A DNA stretch of 64,000 nucleotides from positions 2,356,001-2,420,000 of the forward strand of contig OX637296.1 in NCBI GenBank assembly GCA_951799445.1, read 5' to 3'. This DNA is from Pseudisothecium myosuroides. Taxonomy: Eukaryota; Streptophyta; Bryopsida; Hypnales; Lembophyllaceae. Position 1 is the stretch's first letter. Every line of letters begins with the position of its first letter. The position numbers and the translations under genes were made by a program. The notes under the pieces were generated by a model. It was not told the DNA's origin. It ran no database searches and saw nothing but the letters and a program-made list of their open reading frames with translations. This document shows, piece by piece, positions 45,336-58,486 of the stretch.

Positions 45336-46680
45336 AGTGAGGTCTCCCGGACCATGCGTTCCCTAGTGGCATGCTTGGTACCGTCGGAAAGCCCTCAGCG
45401 AGGAGGGGTGCACGGGCTTTGTTCCCTAGTGGCATGCTTGGTACCGTCGGAAAGCCCTCAGCGAGGAGGGTTGCACGGGCTTTGTTTCATGGTGTTTTGA
45501 CTCATGGTGGGGAAGTTATTGAATTTTGAATTATTTTTGGATCTTAAAAATTATTAAATTATGCTAACTTATGTATCTTTTGAATTGTGTGTCAATTTGT
45601 CACGTTCTTGGTACTGTTGGAAAGCCCTCGGCAAGGAGGGGTACATGGGTTTTCTTTGGACCTATGGTGGGAAAGTTACGGGTTTTTGAGTTATTTTTTT
45701 GGTTTTTAAAATGACTTTTATTTTTGTTTTGGCTGTGGCAACGGCACATGGCTACACTAGTCCATACCTTAAGTTTGGCTGTTTGTTTTGTTTTGTTTGT
45801 TTTGTTTGTCACGTCGAGATCTCCTAGACCGTGCGTCGCCCGGTGGCGTGCTTGGTACCGTCGAAAAGCCCTTGGCGAGGAGGGATGCGCAAGCTTGGTT
45901 TTGTTGCATTTGGAGTTACGGTGCAAAAGTTATTGAATTTCAAAGTATTTATGGATCAAAAAAGTTCGGAAATTACTTTTACTTTGATTTTTGTCCCATT
46001 CTTGGTACCGTTGGAAAGCTCTCGGTGAGGAGGGGTGCACGGGCTTGGTTTCATGGTGTTTGGATCTGCGGTGCAAAAGTTATGGATTTTTTAGTTATTT
46101 TTGGATCTTAAAAATTACTAAATCATGTATCTTTTGAACTGTGTGTCAATTTGTCACGTTTTTGGTACGGTTGGAAAGCCCTGGGCGAGGAGGGATGCAC
46201 GGGCTTTCTTTCGTGGTGTTTGGACCTATGGAGGGAAAGTTATGGATTTTTGAGTTATTTTTGGTTCTTAAAAATTAATAATTTATGGTAAATTATGAAT
46301 CTTTTGAACTGTGTATCAATTTGTCACGTTCTTGGTACCATTGGAAAGCCCTCAACGAAAACGGGTGTACGGGCTATGTTTCTTGGTGTTTGGATTTTGG
46401 AGCTACGGTGGGAAAGATCTAGGTTTTTGAATTATTTTTGGTTTTAAAAATGACTTTTACTTTTGTTTTGGTTGTGGCAACGACACAGGGCTACACTAGT
46501 CCATACCTTAAGACAGATCGTTTGTTTGTTTTGTTTGTTTGTTACGTTGAGATCTCCCGGACTGTGTGTCTTTCGGTGGTGTGCTTGGTACCGTCAAAAA
46601 GCCCTTGGCAAGGAGGGGTGCATGGGCTTTGTTTTGTGGCATTTGGACTAGTGATGTGAAAGTTATGAATTTTTTTAATT
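45336..46680. repeat. Array of the dispersed 'CTTGGTACCGT..GGAAAGCCCT' repeat
   Basis: At least seven copies of the core 'cttggtaccgtYGgaaagccctcggcgaggaggggtgcacgggctttg' occur at irregular spacing of about 160-250 bp (near 45375, 45438, 45606, 45852, 46000, 46162, 46332, 46585). They are separated by 'gttattgaatttttgagttatttttggttctt'-type linkers. One 63-bp segment (from 45361) is duplicated directly in tandem (45424). Isolated reverse-strand relatives lie at 16 kb, 59 kb and 60.6 kb. The ORFs here are repeat artefacts. Confidence 0.8.
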
Positions 46681-49600
46681 ATTTTAAGTTTTTAAGAATT
46701 AAAAAATTATTTTTACTTTTATTTTGATTGTGGCAACAGCAAGTATATATTAAGATAGTTTGCTCTTAAAGCGACCATTTAAGAATTGACTTTGCATATA
46801 TATTTGAAAAATGGAAGTGGCATTAATCCAAGTCATTTCATATTTTCTAGACCTTTGTGGAATTAGTTACAAATTTTTGAAGTTGAAATGCAGTGGTCAC
46901 TAAGAGCGACCACCTCTTGAAATGTACACAGTTGGTACATTGAAGAAAGCAAAATGTACCTTTGAGTCATGTTCGCTTTTAGAGCACAGTTGCTATTAGA
47001 ACAAACTACCTTAGAGGTGTCCCCTAAATGCAACTCTAGTTTGCATCATCTGTTTTTTCTTTAGATCTCTTATAAATGAGTGTATTTAATAATCAAGTAG
47101 TGCAACCTTCACAATAGTTGCAATATCCTTATTGCATTAGAAACATGTATATTCTTAAATTTGTTGGAAGTAGAATTTGAAGCCAATAGTGCATCCAAAT
47201 TTTGGTCAGAATATACAAAGATGAACTAATGACCATCCAAATGGAAATAGCTACACATTGTGAAATTATGTACTTGCTATAACACATGGAGTACATCCTA
47301 CCATCCTCATAATATTTTTAATCCCTAAATTCCTATTGTCCCCTTGGAGGCAATTGATTTCGGATAGGCTCCTAAACTTTTAAATCTTGTCATGATTTTC
47401 CAAAACTGTTTTCAGATGTACACAATAACAGAGCTTTGTGTGCATATAATCTTTTCTTCAATCTAACTTATCCTTCAAAAGTTACAAGCATTTTTTTTGA
47501 AAACATAGGTTGGCAAGCTTGAATGCATTGATTTCAAATTGAGGTAGCAAAGGTGGCAACAAGGGAGATGGAAGGCTAAGCAACAAGTGTTAGAGACCAG
47601 TTATGGGAAGCCAAATGACCTACGGACAAGGCACAACATCGGGCTCTTCACTATGTAAACATGCGGTGATTACAGCCAAAAGTACAACTTTGTTTAGGGC
47701 GGCAACTTCTAATGTCTCAATTTTTATAAGGATTTCCAAAATTGGACTTGCCAGTAGGATTACAAAGCCTACAATATCCATAATTTGGTTGAAATTTGCA
47801 ATTTCATGAATTCCCTATCAATTATGAAGTAATGTGCAAGTATAATCCAAGATCTTCAATTTCCAAATATAGAAAGTTTTAATGGAATTCAATCACCCTT
47901 GCCATTTGTAGCTCCTAATTTGAACTATTTCACTAAAACAAAGCTATCTTGGCTGACAACAACCAATACACCACCTGAATTTTGATTTGCAAAGTCTCTA
48001 ACACTTGGAGTCAAGGCTGCCTATAGTTGGGAATTTCCTCTATTTTTGAAAATTCTTTGGCGCTTAGTCCCCAATTTGTCATCGACTCATCTCAATGTGG
48101 TAGAAGGTGAGCCAAAACAACGAATCCAAACCTCCCACTATAGAAATTAGACAACCTACTTCACTGGCTCATATTTTTGGTTTCAAGCATTGTATCCACA
48201 ACTTGGAGAATGCTTTGAGTGTTGTGAGCTTTGATGAGAGAAGAAGTTGCATCTAAGCATGTAGGATTACTTCACGGACATTGCTTTACAAATCACTACC
48301 AATGAGAGGAAAGAGGTCAAATTGGAAAAAGAAAGATGTACATCTTTTTCAAACTTCTACTTTTTCAAACTATTACTCCTTCTATGGAGATTGCCATTTC
48401 AAATTTATATTGCTTATGATTTCTATATATTTTGTTGCTGCAGATTCCTCTCCACTTATTTTTGCAAGTGATATGTACTTTTGATCACATCAATAATACT
48501 AAATCAAATTATCAAGGTCTTCCAAAGACCATGGCATGTAAAGTAGATGTACTCCAAAGTAATAGCAACCGTTCAATGACATCTAAAAATTGCCCTAAAT
48601 CAAGGTATAATTGGAAGTAAAGTAGATAGGCATGGTGGTCCACCGTCAACTCTTACTGCACATGGTGATGATGAGGAGAGGCAAAAGAGCAATTTTGAGG
48701 CAATTCTAGACGTGGGATTGGCGGAGACAAAAGAAATTTAAGCGGTAAAGATGTCCCCTTTGACTGCGCTATGTAAACACAACAAAGACTTGGACGACCA
48801 CGACGACAAAGCGTAGGACACTTGCAGCAAGAATATCAGCGAAGCCCTCCAAGTGGGAGAAGGATGTGGGGTGGAGATCCAATTCAACACTGTGAGATGC
48901 TAAACAGCGCCCGACAGCTGCATCGACAAACTAGACGATTAGGCACAGTCAAATTGGCAACCTTGGGGACCGCCAAGGTAATAGATGGAGGGTTGGATTT
49001 AGGTTCGGATGGCCCCCAACTTTGTCCCTGAGATTGGACACCGAGTGCTACTAGGGCTAAATCTGGTTGGTAGTTGGAAGAGGGTGGGCAATTGCAAGCA
49101 TTTCAAAACCATAAAGTCCCTGCTTCTTTAGAAATTCTACTCCTTCCTCAATCAAGTACAAGGAGAGGGCACAAATTAATGCAAACCGAGAATAGGATAA
49201 ACGACCAATTAAAAGTAGCTATGAATGTTGTTCAAGGAGGGTGTCCGACTCAAACTGCGGCTTTGGATTTTGGGATGCCTTAGAGAACTTGCAGGAATCA
49301 TGTTATGGAATTGATTTTGTCTTGCAAAAGGGGGAAAAAGACCGTATTTAAACCAATAGGGTAGGATAAAATAGTGAAGTATATTATAGGAATGGCAAAG
49401 TATGATCACCCAATCAACATCACAATGTTGAAGGTGAAGGTGACGGAGGTCACCCAATTACGCATGACACCTTTAAGGAAGGGATTCTGGGGCAGAGATG
49501 GCTTTGTTGGTTTAGGAAGTGGCATTCCAAAATTACTCTATGCACGTCTCAAGCTTTGGATGCCGAGAGGGCCAAAGGGTTGTGTCCAAGCAATATAGAC

Positions 49601-50193
49601 ACTTTCTATGCATGAAAATTTGCAAATTATGCTAGTGCAAGATTTCAAGGCATTTCACATTTGGAATTGTAATGAATTGGGAGCTCAAACTGGGCATGAT
49701 AGAGACCTGGTAAGGACTGGCATCCAAAGCATGCATTCAATTATTCCTAGGAGTGGGAATAGCTTTCAGAGTTGTGTTGTGTAAATGATGTTGGCTACCA
49801 CATCCCAAGTTTCTACATTTTTAGAGGTAAGACTTTTCAACAAGGCTAGATCAGTGGGTGTGAAGCCAATGCATCTATGGACATGAAAGCAAAAGCATGG
49901 ATGATGGAGCATCTATTCAAGGCTTGGATAGGATATTTGGGTGTTTGCATGGTTGAGTGGACCAAATGTGGCAAGAGTCCATATCCATATAACTCACTAC
50001 AAGGCTAGTCAAAAAAACTTTGCATAAGGAAAATGAACACAATAATCCAAAGAAAGACACATATTGGTGTAGGATAAGCATTGTAGAGGATCCTTTTAGA
50101 ACCCTACAATGTGTCCTATCAAAAATTCCTAAGGACATCATCCACTCATTCTAGTGCCTTAAATCTTGAAAATGCCAATGGTATCAAAATTTA
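46681..50193. other. Intergenic DNA, no gene seen
   Basis: 3.5 kb of AT-rich sequence contains only short ORFs in all frames. No motif or repeat boundary is convincing, though the mixed codon-like stretches at 48650-49250 could be decayed coding sequence. Confidence 0.4.
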
Positions 50194-50936
50194 GGGTGAT
50201 TGCAAGAAACACTTAGTACTATTTTTGTCACATGTAGCCGGCTGATTTGTTTTTTGAGCACAACTTCTTTGTTATGGATCCAAATGACTCAAAATTTGTA
50301 TTGCAAGTACTCATAACCATTATACACTTTGTCTAATTTTTTGGTAATTTAAAAAAATATTTTACTATTTAAAAATAGCCCCCGATTTTATGTCACACTT
50401 GCTTGCCAATTTGGGAGTTTTTACTACTATTTAGTACCCCAAAAAACGAATTTGGAGCTGAAATTTGGAAGAAATGTTCTTCTAGTAGATTTGTAGCTTT
50501 GCAAGAAAGGAATTCTAAAAATAGTTATTTTTGTATTGTGTGGAAGTCTACAAAGTGAGCTTCTTTCTACTTGCATTTTAGAACATGTAAAATATTATTT
50601 TGGTGGATTTTTTGGTTAATGACCAATTCCATAAAGTTTTAAAAATGGCCCATTTTTATTTTATTTATTTAGTTTTTCCCGTATTTTTAACTAATTAAAG
50701 CATCAAGTGTCTATTTTCTTGAGATTTAGCACTTTTCTAGTTCTCCCACTTAAAGAATTTTTTTATGCTTTTCCTTTGGTGTTTATCTTCATCTTAAAGG
50801 TATATACATTGGCCATATTTTTTATATTTAAAAAAAATTATTTTTCTAATTTTAAAGTACTCTAGAAAAAAACACAAGTTTTCTTGAAAACGCAACAAAT
50901 AGTACATGTGTTTCTTGCAATCACCCTTTATCCAAT
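50194..50936. mobile_element. TIR element copy 1, 4-bp TSD (TTTA)
   Basis: The ends GGGTGATTGCAAGAAACAC and GTGTTTCTTGCAATCACCC are perfect 19-bp inverted repeats. The direct duplication TTTA lies at 50190-50193 and 50937-50940. The 743-bp interior has no transposase. Interior blocks ('tttctagttctcccactta..gaatttttttatgcttttcc' and 'gtatatacattgg.catattttttatat') are shared with copy 3. Confidence 0.9.
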
Positions 50937-51869
50937 TGTCAATGTTGATTTGAAGTCCATCTGCAATTTCTAGCAACATTTAGGATTCCAATTTATTTTT
51001 TGGGAAAACACATTGTTTTGATCCTTCTATGGACTTTTTAAAATACGATTCAATTTACCCCCTTCAAAAGTCCATAACTACTATTTTAAGATCAATATTA
51101 AGTAAAACAATATAATTTCTAGGTGCCTCAATCTACACTACAACACATAATGAGTCACTAATACAATAACAAGATTGTTCTCTTCATTAAAAAGACTCTT
51201 ATAAAATGTTATATGGAGTTTTCTAAATCCAATTTGCAACTTTAAAAGTCCATGGCTCTTTATCTAAAAAAGAAACCTTCTAAATAATTATGTGGTTGCC
51301 TTTGCATTCAAGTTGAGATTGTATATTCAAATTTATAGCTACAATAATGAAGTGAATTATCTACAATGTGGCTTGCAATGCAGAGGTCTTGCTAAAAAAT
51401 ACTCTGTGACATAAAAATTGGTCCACTCAACTGTGCAATCACCCATTTTGAGAAAAATGTGAATCTTTGTAGTTTAGGAATTTTTCCTACTAATTGCCAT
51501 CTACTCATCCTTGACGGTCATGGTTCCCATGTGACTATGGATGTTGTGAAAACATGTGACTGGGTTTGGATCTCTTGACCCTTCCATCTCATACTTTCTA
51601 CAAGATGCAACCTTTGAACATTTCTTATTTTAAATCTTTTAAGCAAGCATTCCACTTGCTTAGAGACGTTTGGACATTGAGAAACAAATCAAGAGGTGCA
51701 ACCAAGGACGCCTTGGCATCTTGGATGTCCAAAGCACTTGACAAGGGGCTATGAGAATCCAACATTAAGAGCGGCTTTTGTACAATTGACATCTTTCCAT
51801 TCAATTTACATACCATGGATGGAAAAATGGGTGCCAGTGAATATTACAAGAAAATGTCGAGCTCCAAAG

Positions 51870-52255
51870 CGCATTAGAAGACATTTGAGGCCAAAAGAAG
51901 ATTGCAAGTTTCCAGCTCATTTCCAGCTTGGGAACTCTACCACATGTGCAATTTGACATGGTTGAGAGAGTGCCACGTCAGATTTTTTTGAAAAATTAAA
52001 ATTAAATTTTTTTTTCACTTTTGAAAAATAAATAAATTTTGATAGCGTTATTGTTGGTTCATAATAAGGAAACAAACAAGGGCATTAGAAGAGATTTGAG
52101 GGCTCTAAGAGCCCGCGAGTTATCTGGCCCAGGGAACCCTGGGAACAGCCTGGGAGCAGTAATCTGACGTGGCCGAGAGAGTGCCACGTCAGAAAATAAT
52201 AAAAAAATATTATTTTAATATTATTTTTATAAATATTATTTTTAATATATATTTT

Positions 52256-52341
<86 letters not shown>

Positions 52342-52463
52342 TTTAATATTCTAACTGTTCCTAGCTGCAGGAACAGCCTGAAACAGACCCTCGCAGCCCT
52401 CAAATCTCTTCTAATGCAACAAGCCTGAAACGGCCCTCCTTTGCCCTCAAATCTCCCCTAATG
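51870..52463. mobile_element. Nested MITEs inside the transposase pseudogene
   Basis: The outer ends are GCATTAGAAGACATTTGAGG (about 51870) and CCCTCAAATCTCCCCTAATG (ending about 52462). Within it, the inner ends GCATTAGAAGAGATTTGAGGGCT (52082) and AGCCCTCAAATCTCTTCTAATGC (ending about 52417) are perfect inverted repeats. The word 'gagagagtgccacgtcaga' is duplicated near 51965 and 52175. The cluster splits the transposase reading frame. Confidence 0.7.
52262..52337. repeat. (AT)n microsatellite, about 38 units
   Basis: This is a pure TA dinucleotide run inside the inner MITE. Confidence 0.95.
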
Positions 52464-53641
52464 ATTGATTTGGGTGCCACTGAAAATACACCACCAGACA
52501 GAGTCGACCCTAAACTGCTTCTAAACCTTGCTAAGGCAAATGACGGGTCTCCAATAGTCCACAAAAGATCACTACCAATCTCAGCAGAAGTAGGCGGCAA
52601 CAACAATGCAGAGTCGAACAAAGTTTCTGATGAAAAGGAAGACTGTGAGAAGCAGCTAGAGTTGGCACTAGCTGAATCTGAGTAAGCACGTGATTCTTTT
52701 TTGGCGCACTACTATGTGGCTCTTGAGGATTGCGGCGATGGAAATGGAGAAGCTGATAGTGATAAAGAATTTTCTACCAATGAAGGCAGCAATGACATTG
52801 ACTAATTTCTGGTCTTGCTACAAGAAAACATTCCAGTCCATAAACCGCTCTCTAAAGACATAGAGCCCAACGTGGATTACTCGGTGAGCCACATATTGAC
52901 TTCACATGATTTTATAGCAAGACTTGCTGCAAAGGCAACGTATAAAGAAAAGCTGATGGAAGAAATCAAGGCCCGCAAGATGGCCGCCAATGATATCAAG
53001 GAAAAACAAATGTAGAAAAAAGTCGATAGAGAAGCAAAAAGCTTGGGCCAAAGCAGAAGAGCGAGATGCAAGCAAGCAACTAAGTGACTACTGGGAGAAG
53101 GCAAAGTGAGATACATGGGGCAATAAGTTACGTGACGTAATCCGAGCAAACTTAAAAAATCAAAATCCCAATCTTCCTCCTCATCACAGAGGGACAATTT
53201 CTAGAGTTTGTCGATACAACTAGAGGATTGAGATGTTGAGGGAGCAATTTTAGCAAGAAGGACAAGATCCCAGACTTGTCGCACCACTAAGGAATGTGAA
53301 TATCTTGTGTGAGAATTCTTGGTTTGATGGTAGTCCTCTCATCAATGCATTGAGCTGGTTGCGAAAGACTCTAGATATCCAAATTGCAGCGGTGGATAGG
53401 AGACTTGTTTATACGGGTCTAGTGTCAAAGTTGATAGGATAATTTTTACTTGTTTAGAGAAGAATATGTGACTATATTTGCAAGGTATGGTCGATGTCCT
53501 CATGGACCCTCCCAAATCAAATCGCCGTCATTGTTCTTGCATTATAGGCTTGACTGAAACACCGGTTGGAGCTAAAGAACGGCCACAAATAAGGCAACTA
53601 TAGGTTTCCTTTTAATGACGTTTTTTGTTGTTTTTGTTTGG

Positions 53642-54484
53642 GGGTGATTGCAAGAAATATATGTCTTATTTTTTGTCACACATTCAATGCAGAAGTTGTT
53701 TTGTGCCATAAGTACTACAAAAATGATTGAATGAAGATGAAATTCAAAAGCAAGCTTCCTATAGCAATAGAAAATGCACTTCAATTTTTTCAATTTTTTC
53801 AAAATTAATTTAATAGGTGAAATTGAATTTTGAACATATGTCATACATGCGATTTTGGTGTTTTTTAGTACTATCGAGTACCTTTTTTGAAGAGTTATGC
53901 CATCAAATTTGGTAGGCTAGCTCTTTTAATAAAAATACACCTTCTCAGAAGAGGGATTTCCAAAAACATGTTCCAAGTATGTTTTACATTGGCCTAAAGT
54001 TTGTTATATTCAAGTTGAATTCATATTGAATCAAAAATGGTTTTTTAATTCTAGCTTTGATCTTCCTACTTTGCTCTTAGTTGGCAACAATGTCCACTTT
54101 TAAAATAATTATTTTAAGTTCATTTTCTAATTTTAAAAAATAGAAATGTGGAAGTCTCATTTTCTAGAATAAATTGTAGCTTGTGGCTCAAAATAGTACT
54201 TCAGGGTATACAAAAAGACTCAATAGTACTGGTAGGGATTCATAGTATTTCCTATCTACCAATGTAAACTATTTTTATGGCAAATTTAGTATTTCCATCC
54301 ATTTTTGTCATTTAATGATGAATATCACATGTTGTCAGAATAGTAAATTTGAAATCCAATTAACCATTCAAATTTTATACTCCATGCCCCCAATAGTACT
54401 GAAGGTGACTTGTAGTGCAAAAAGTACTAAAAGGCCAAAAATAAAAAACAAAACAAATAATACAAGTGTTTCTTGCAATCACCC
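53642..54484. mobile_element. TIR element copy 2, 4-bp TSD (TTGG)
   Basis: The ends GGGTGATTGCAAGAAATAT and GTGTTTCTTGCAATCACCC are flanked by TTGG at 53638-53641 and 54485-54488. The element is 843 bp and its interior is more diverged from copies 1 and 3, with no transposase. Confidence 0.88.
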
Positions 54485-55251
54485 TTGGATGTAGGGGCTA
54501 CATTAGAGGTAGGTAGGACAAATTTGGGAACTTGAAGTGTCATATTTGCATAGATAGGTTGTCCTTCCTATGTAAGGTAGAAGTACCTATTTCCAATAAC
54601 TGAAGGGATTTTGCAGCAAATGATGAGCAATTTAAGGCGCAAGAAATTTTTCCATATCAAAAGATAAGAAATATGGAGATTTCTAAATTTTTGTAATTTT
54701 ATTTCAAAAATCGAGGTTATAATGAATTTTGGAAGTCAAAAAGTTGTTCGGACTAATAGCCAATGTCTAGTCATTCAATTCCGCTCATCTAAAAAATTGC
54801 TTTCCGCTCATTCTTTCCTATTTTTTTCGTCACTACTTGGGACATGTCATAACCTTATTAGTTCCAACCTTGAAAAAACACATTCCAAGCTTTTCAGCCT
54901 TGGTTGGAAATAGTGCCCCTACACCTTGGCTATGGGTCATGATCGACTATGGGTGCATTTACCTTACACAGGTTGTCATTTTTGTTGGTAGGACCTATTC
55001 AATAAATTTGTGATAGGTGGATTACGTTCAAATTTATTGGTGCTAACTATATTGAATTGAAGACATGCATTTCTCCAATCTCTTGTGTATGATATCATTT
55101 GGTCTTTGATGTTTTTTTTGGAATCCATGTTCACTTCTGTAGGATCTTTGCACATTTTCTAACAAGGAAATGGCATTTTATTCTAAAGAGTCATAGTATT
55201 TCACTACATCTAAAACAAGTGTTAGTTTTAAGTATTTCTACCTTAGATACA

Positions 55252-55984
55252 GGGTCATTGCAAAAAACACCTGTACTATTCTCCGTCACAATTGGAGTGA
55301 TCTTGTTATCTTTTGCAATAGTTTTTTATATCCAAGTCCAATGAACATGAAATTTCAAGGATCGTGCCTAACTTGATGTTAATAAGTTCCCTTATTTTTT
55401 AGAAATTTTCAAAAATCGTTTTATATTTAAAAACCATTTATGTTAATTTGTCACACTTTGAGGTTTAGGGGGTTTTACTACGTTAGGAGTCCCCAAATTT
55501 AGCAATATGGAGCTGAAATTTTCATGGTATATTTGCATGGTAGGAAAGCATATTCCTACCAAAGGGAATCTAAAAATATTTTATTTTGTATCCTCCACAT
55601 GAGTGCAAACAACACTCCCATTGTGCGCAATTTCTGAATAATGAAGACGGTTCTAAGATCATTTTTTTGGTGAAATCTCATCATCATCAACTCTTCCCAA
55701 GTGGAAAATTTTTAGTTTTTTTTAAAATTACTTTTCCTATTTTTTACAAATTAAAATGTCAAACTACTGATTTTCATGAGGTTTTGCACTTTTCTAGTTC
55801 TCCTACTTAGGGAATTTTTTTATGCTTTTCCTTCCTAGGGTACCTTCTTCATAAAGGTGTATACATTGGACATATTTTTTATATCTTTTTAAAATTGATT
55901 TTTTAATTTTAAAGTACTCCCAAAAAATTCAGCAGTACTATGCAAAACGCTACAGAAAATGGCAGGTGTTTCTTGCAATGACCC
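55252..55984. mobile_element. TIR element copy 3, 4-bp TSD (TACA)
   Basis: The ends GGGTCATTGCAAAAAACACC and GGTGTTTCTTGCAATGACCC are flanked by TACA at 55248-55251 and 55985-55988. The 733-bp interior aligns by eye with copy 1. Confidence 0.9.
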
Positions 55985-55988
55985 TACA

Positions 55989-58486
55989 ACAATGTGATTT
56001 GTGGTAGCTATATTTCCTTTGAATCCTTAGCTTGTTTCAAAATTTAGTTACTACTTAACAATTGATCACTAGAATTATTGCTTAATATTTGATTAATTGA
56101 TCACTAGAATTCTACCCTATGAGCTGGTTCAGTGTTCTTTGAAATTGTGATGCAGTCATTGGCTATTCAGTAATTTGGTTGGACTTACAGCACACCCTGC
56201 ATATTTGTGTTTTTTATCCTTCAAAAAGGAACTTGATTTTATGAACTTGTTTAAAAACAGTGCAAAATGGAATGGCTTGCCTATCCAGCAGAGTTGCAGA
56301 TTATTGGCAAGACCTTGTGCTTTATTGAGTACTCTCCTAGTTCCTTTAAAGAGACTGTCACCTCCATATTTTCCTCATGAATATCCAACACAACTACCTA
56401 TACGTCCCGGGCCAAAACAATTCCATGCATGAGATGATTGTTTCCATGCACTCACTATTTTGAAGACAATGACGTTAGAGTGTGACTAGGGAGGGGCAAG
56501 CATTTAGACATGAATGCTCACTACGACCTTTTAAAAAAAAATTAAAAATAGACATATTAGAGCCATAAATAGTGATGTTAGATCCAAAAATAGTAATATC
56601 AAAATTACCAAAATAGAAAATACTAAAAATAAAATTTCAAAAAATCAATTTATTGCTTTAAAAAAATTAATTTAAGGTAGTTATTTAGCATTCAAATGTT
56701 GTAAGTAGGGTCAAAAATGATAGCCTAGCCTCTCCCACAACATGAAAGGTACTACCATAGAGGTAATGTGCAAATGAATTTCATCCATGTCATCCATTCA
56801 TTTTTTAGAATAATTGGAAAATAATCCCAAACACTTTGAAAATCAATGAATAGAAAAAAATTACTTTTCTATATAGCAGACGGCTCATTGGATCTCAAGA
56901 GACATTTTTTGTTGCCGAAAGACCCTCTCGCTATTAATTTGAGGAATTATTTGAATTGTGATTTAAAAGAAAAAAAAATCAAAATTATTTTTTTCAAAAG
57001 ATATTTTATTTTATTTTAATAGAAAAAAATTCAATTCTTTTTTCCAATTTTTTTAATCAACAAATGGCTCATCAAATCTGAGGGGCGATTTCTTGTTACT
57101 AGAGGCACCCTCCCTCTATTAATTTGGGGAATATCTAAAGTGCAAATTAATTAATTTATTTTCAATTTAAAAAATTATTTATAAAAACATTATTCCACAC
57201 AGCTCTTAGAAATCCAAGGATCCCTCTTTGGGCCCCGAAAAGCCTTCCATTGGCTCTAAGGGACCTTCACAAAGAACTTAAGACCTTTAAATAACCTCCA
57301 AAATTAAACGTAGGGTCCTTTGGTACCAAAAAATGGCTCCTCAAATTCAAGGAGACTTTTCTTAGTACCAAAGAAGGGCTCCTTGGATTCATAGAGTAGG
57401 CTTCTCTTGGCACCAGGGCTTTTATTTTTATTTTTTATGAAGTACTAAAGTGGCGATATAAAATGTTATATGTGGTGCTCCAAATTTCAGCATTTATCCA
57501 CATATTGGATAGAAAAGATCACATTAGCACATATCACATATATACAATTCTCTTTTCATCCACTAAATTTGGAAATTTCATCCAAGATTTTTTTTTAAAT
57601 TTGAAGTTTTATGGTGAATAATTTCACGGTCTTTTGCCATTTTTTAGCCAAATTATTTTTTGGGGGGGGGGCCCACTCCAGTATTAAAAAAAGTCCAGCT
57701 TGGCACCAAGATTGGGCTCCTCAAATTTAAAGAATTTTCTTTTGGCACCAAAGAGAAGGGGTCCTTCGAATCCAAGGAGCCCTAATTTAAAAAAATTTAA
57801 ATTTTACATTTTAAAAATTTGATTTTTTTTTAGCTTGAGAAAAAAACCTTTTTTAATTATTTTTAACAGCAATTCAAAAAATTCCCAAATTATTATGGGA
57901 AGGGTGCCTTTAGCAACAAGAATTCATTCTTTGAATCCGAGAAGCCGTCTACTAAATTCTATTTTTTTAAAATCAATTACTTATTTATTTTTTTGAATTT
58001 ATTTTTTGAAAATATAAATTTTCTTTTGAAGGAAATAAATTTGAAATAATTTTCTTTTTAATCCAATTCAAATAACCCCCAAAACTAATAGAAGAAGGGT
58101 CATTTGACAACCTCTCTTCTTTGAATTAAAGTACTTGGACATCAGTCCTTATCTTAAACAACTGAGTTCTTAGTCCAATTCAATAGACATCCATCATCAA
58201 ATGCAATGAACAACATATGTATTTCATCTAACAAAGTCAACTACAAAAAAATCATCCAAATTTATTCATCCTCATTCATCCTCTTTAAACTCATTTATAG
58301 CCATAAATGTTTATCCTAAACCACAGATATAGGCATCTTATGGTAAAAAGTTTAAAATTTTTCACAAGATTTTCTAAAAATGATCACTGTTCACCACTCA
58401 TTGCTTGTCGCTCAATGATCAACACTCGTCACTCGCTGCTCATATTTTAGCAACCTTGGTGTACCCTATGCCGTTGCTACAATATA
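55989..58486. other. Intergenic DNA, no gene seen
   Basis: AT-rich. At 56880-57950 the motif 'ctcctcaaattcaaggag..tttggcaccaaag' recurs several times in both orientations, suggesting an old degenerate repeat. No coding exon is seen. Confidence 0.45.

Larger units (their letters stand above)
51499..53105 (+). pseudogene. Broken pogo/jerky-type DDE transposase
   Basis: Recognisable DDE_1 pieces occur in order: LLILDGHGSHVTMDVVKTCD (51508-51567, the second catalytic Asp), LDLLTLPSHTFYKMQPLNIS and FKQAFHLLRDVWTLRNKSRG (51569-51688), LASWMSKALDKGL, then the IFPFN motif (about 51790) and GKMGASEYY. After an inserted MITE cluster the protein resumes as DLGATENTPPDRVDPKLLLN (52464 on), then HYYVALEDCGDGNGEADSD, LLQENIPVHKPLSKDIEPNV and an Ala/Lys-rich coiled end. 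Multiple stops and frameshifts, and loss of the N-terminal HTH domains, make it inactive. In the family this enzyme cuts at inverted terminal repeats of Tc1/mariner-pogo elements. Confidence 0.75.

Noticed and set aside
45264..46659. Several 60-110 codon ORFs containing L-V-P-S-x-S-P-x-x-G
   Set aside because: They recur with each copy of the dispersed repeat and have no independent support.
52169..52354. Ile/Tyr alternating ORF
   Set aside because: It is a translation of the (AT)n microsatellite.
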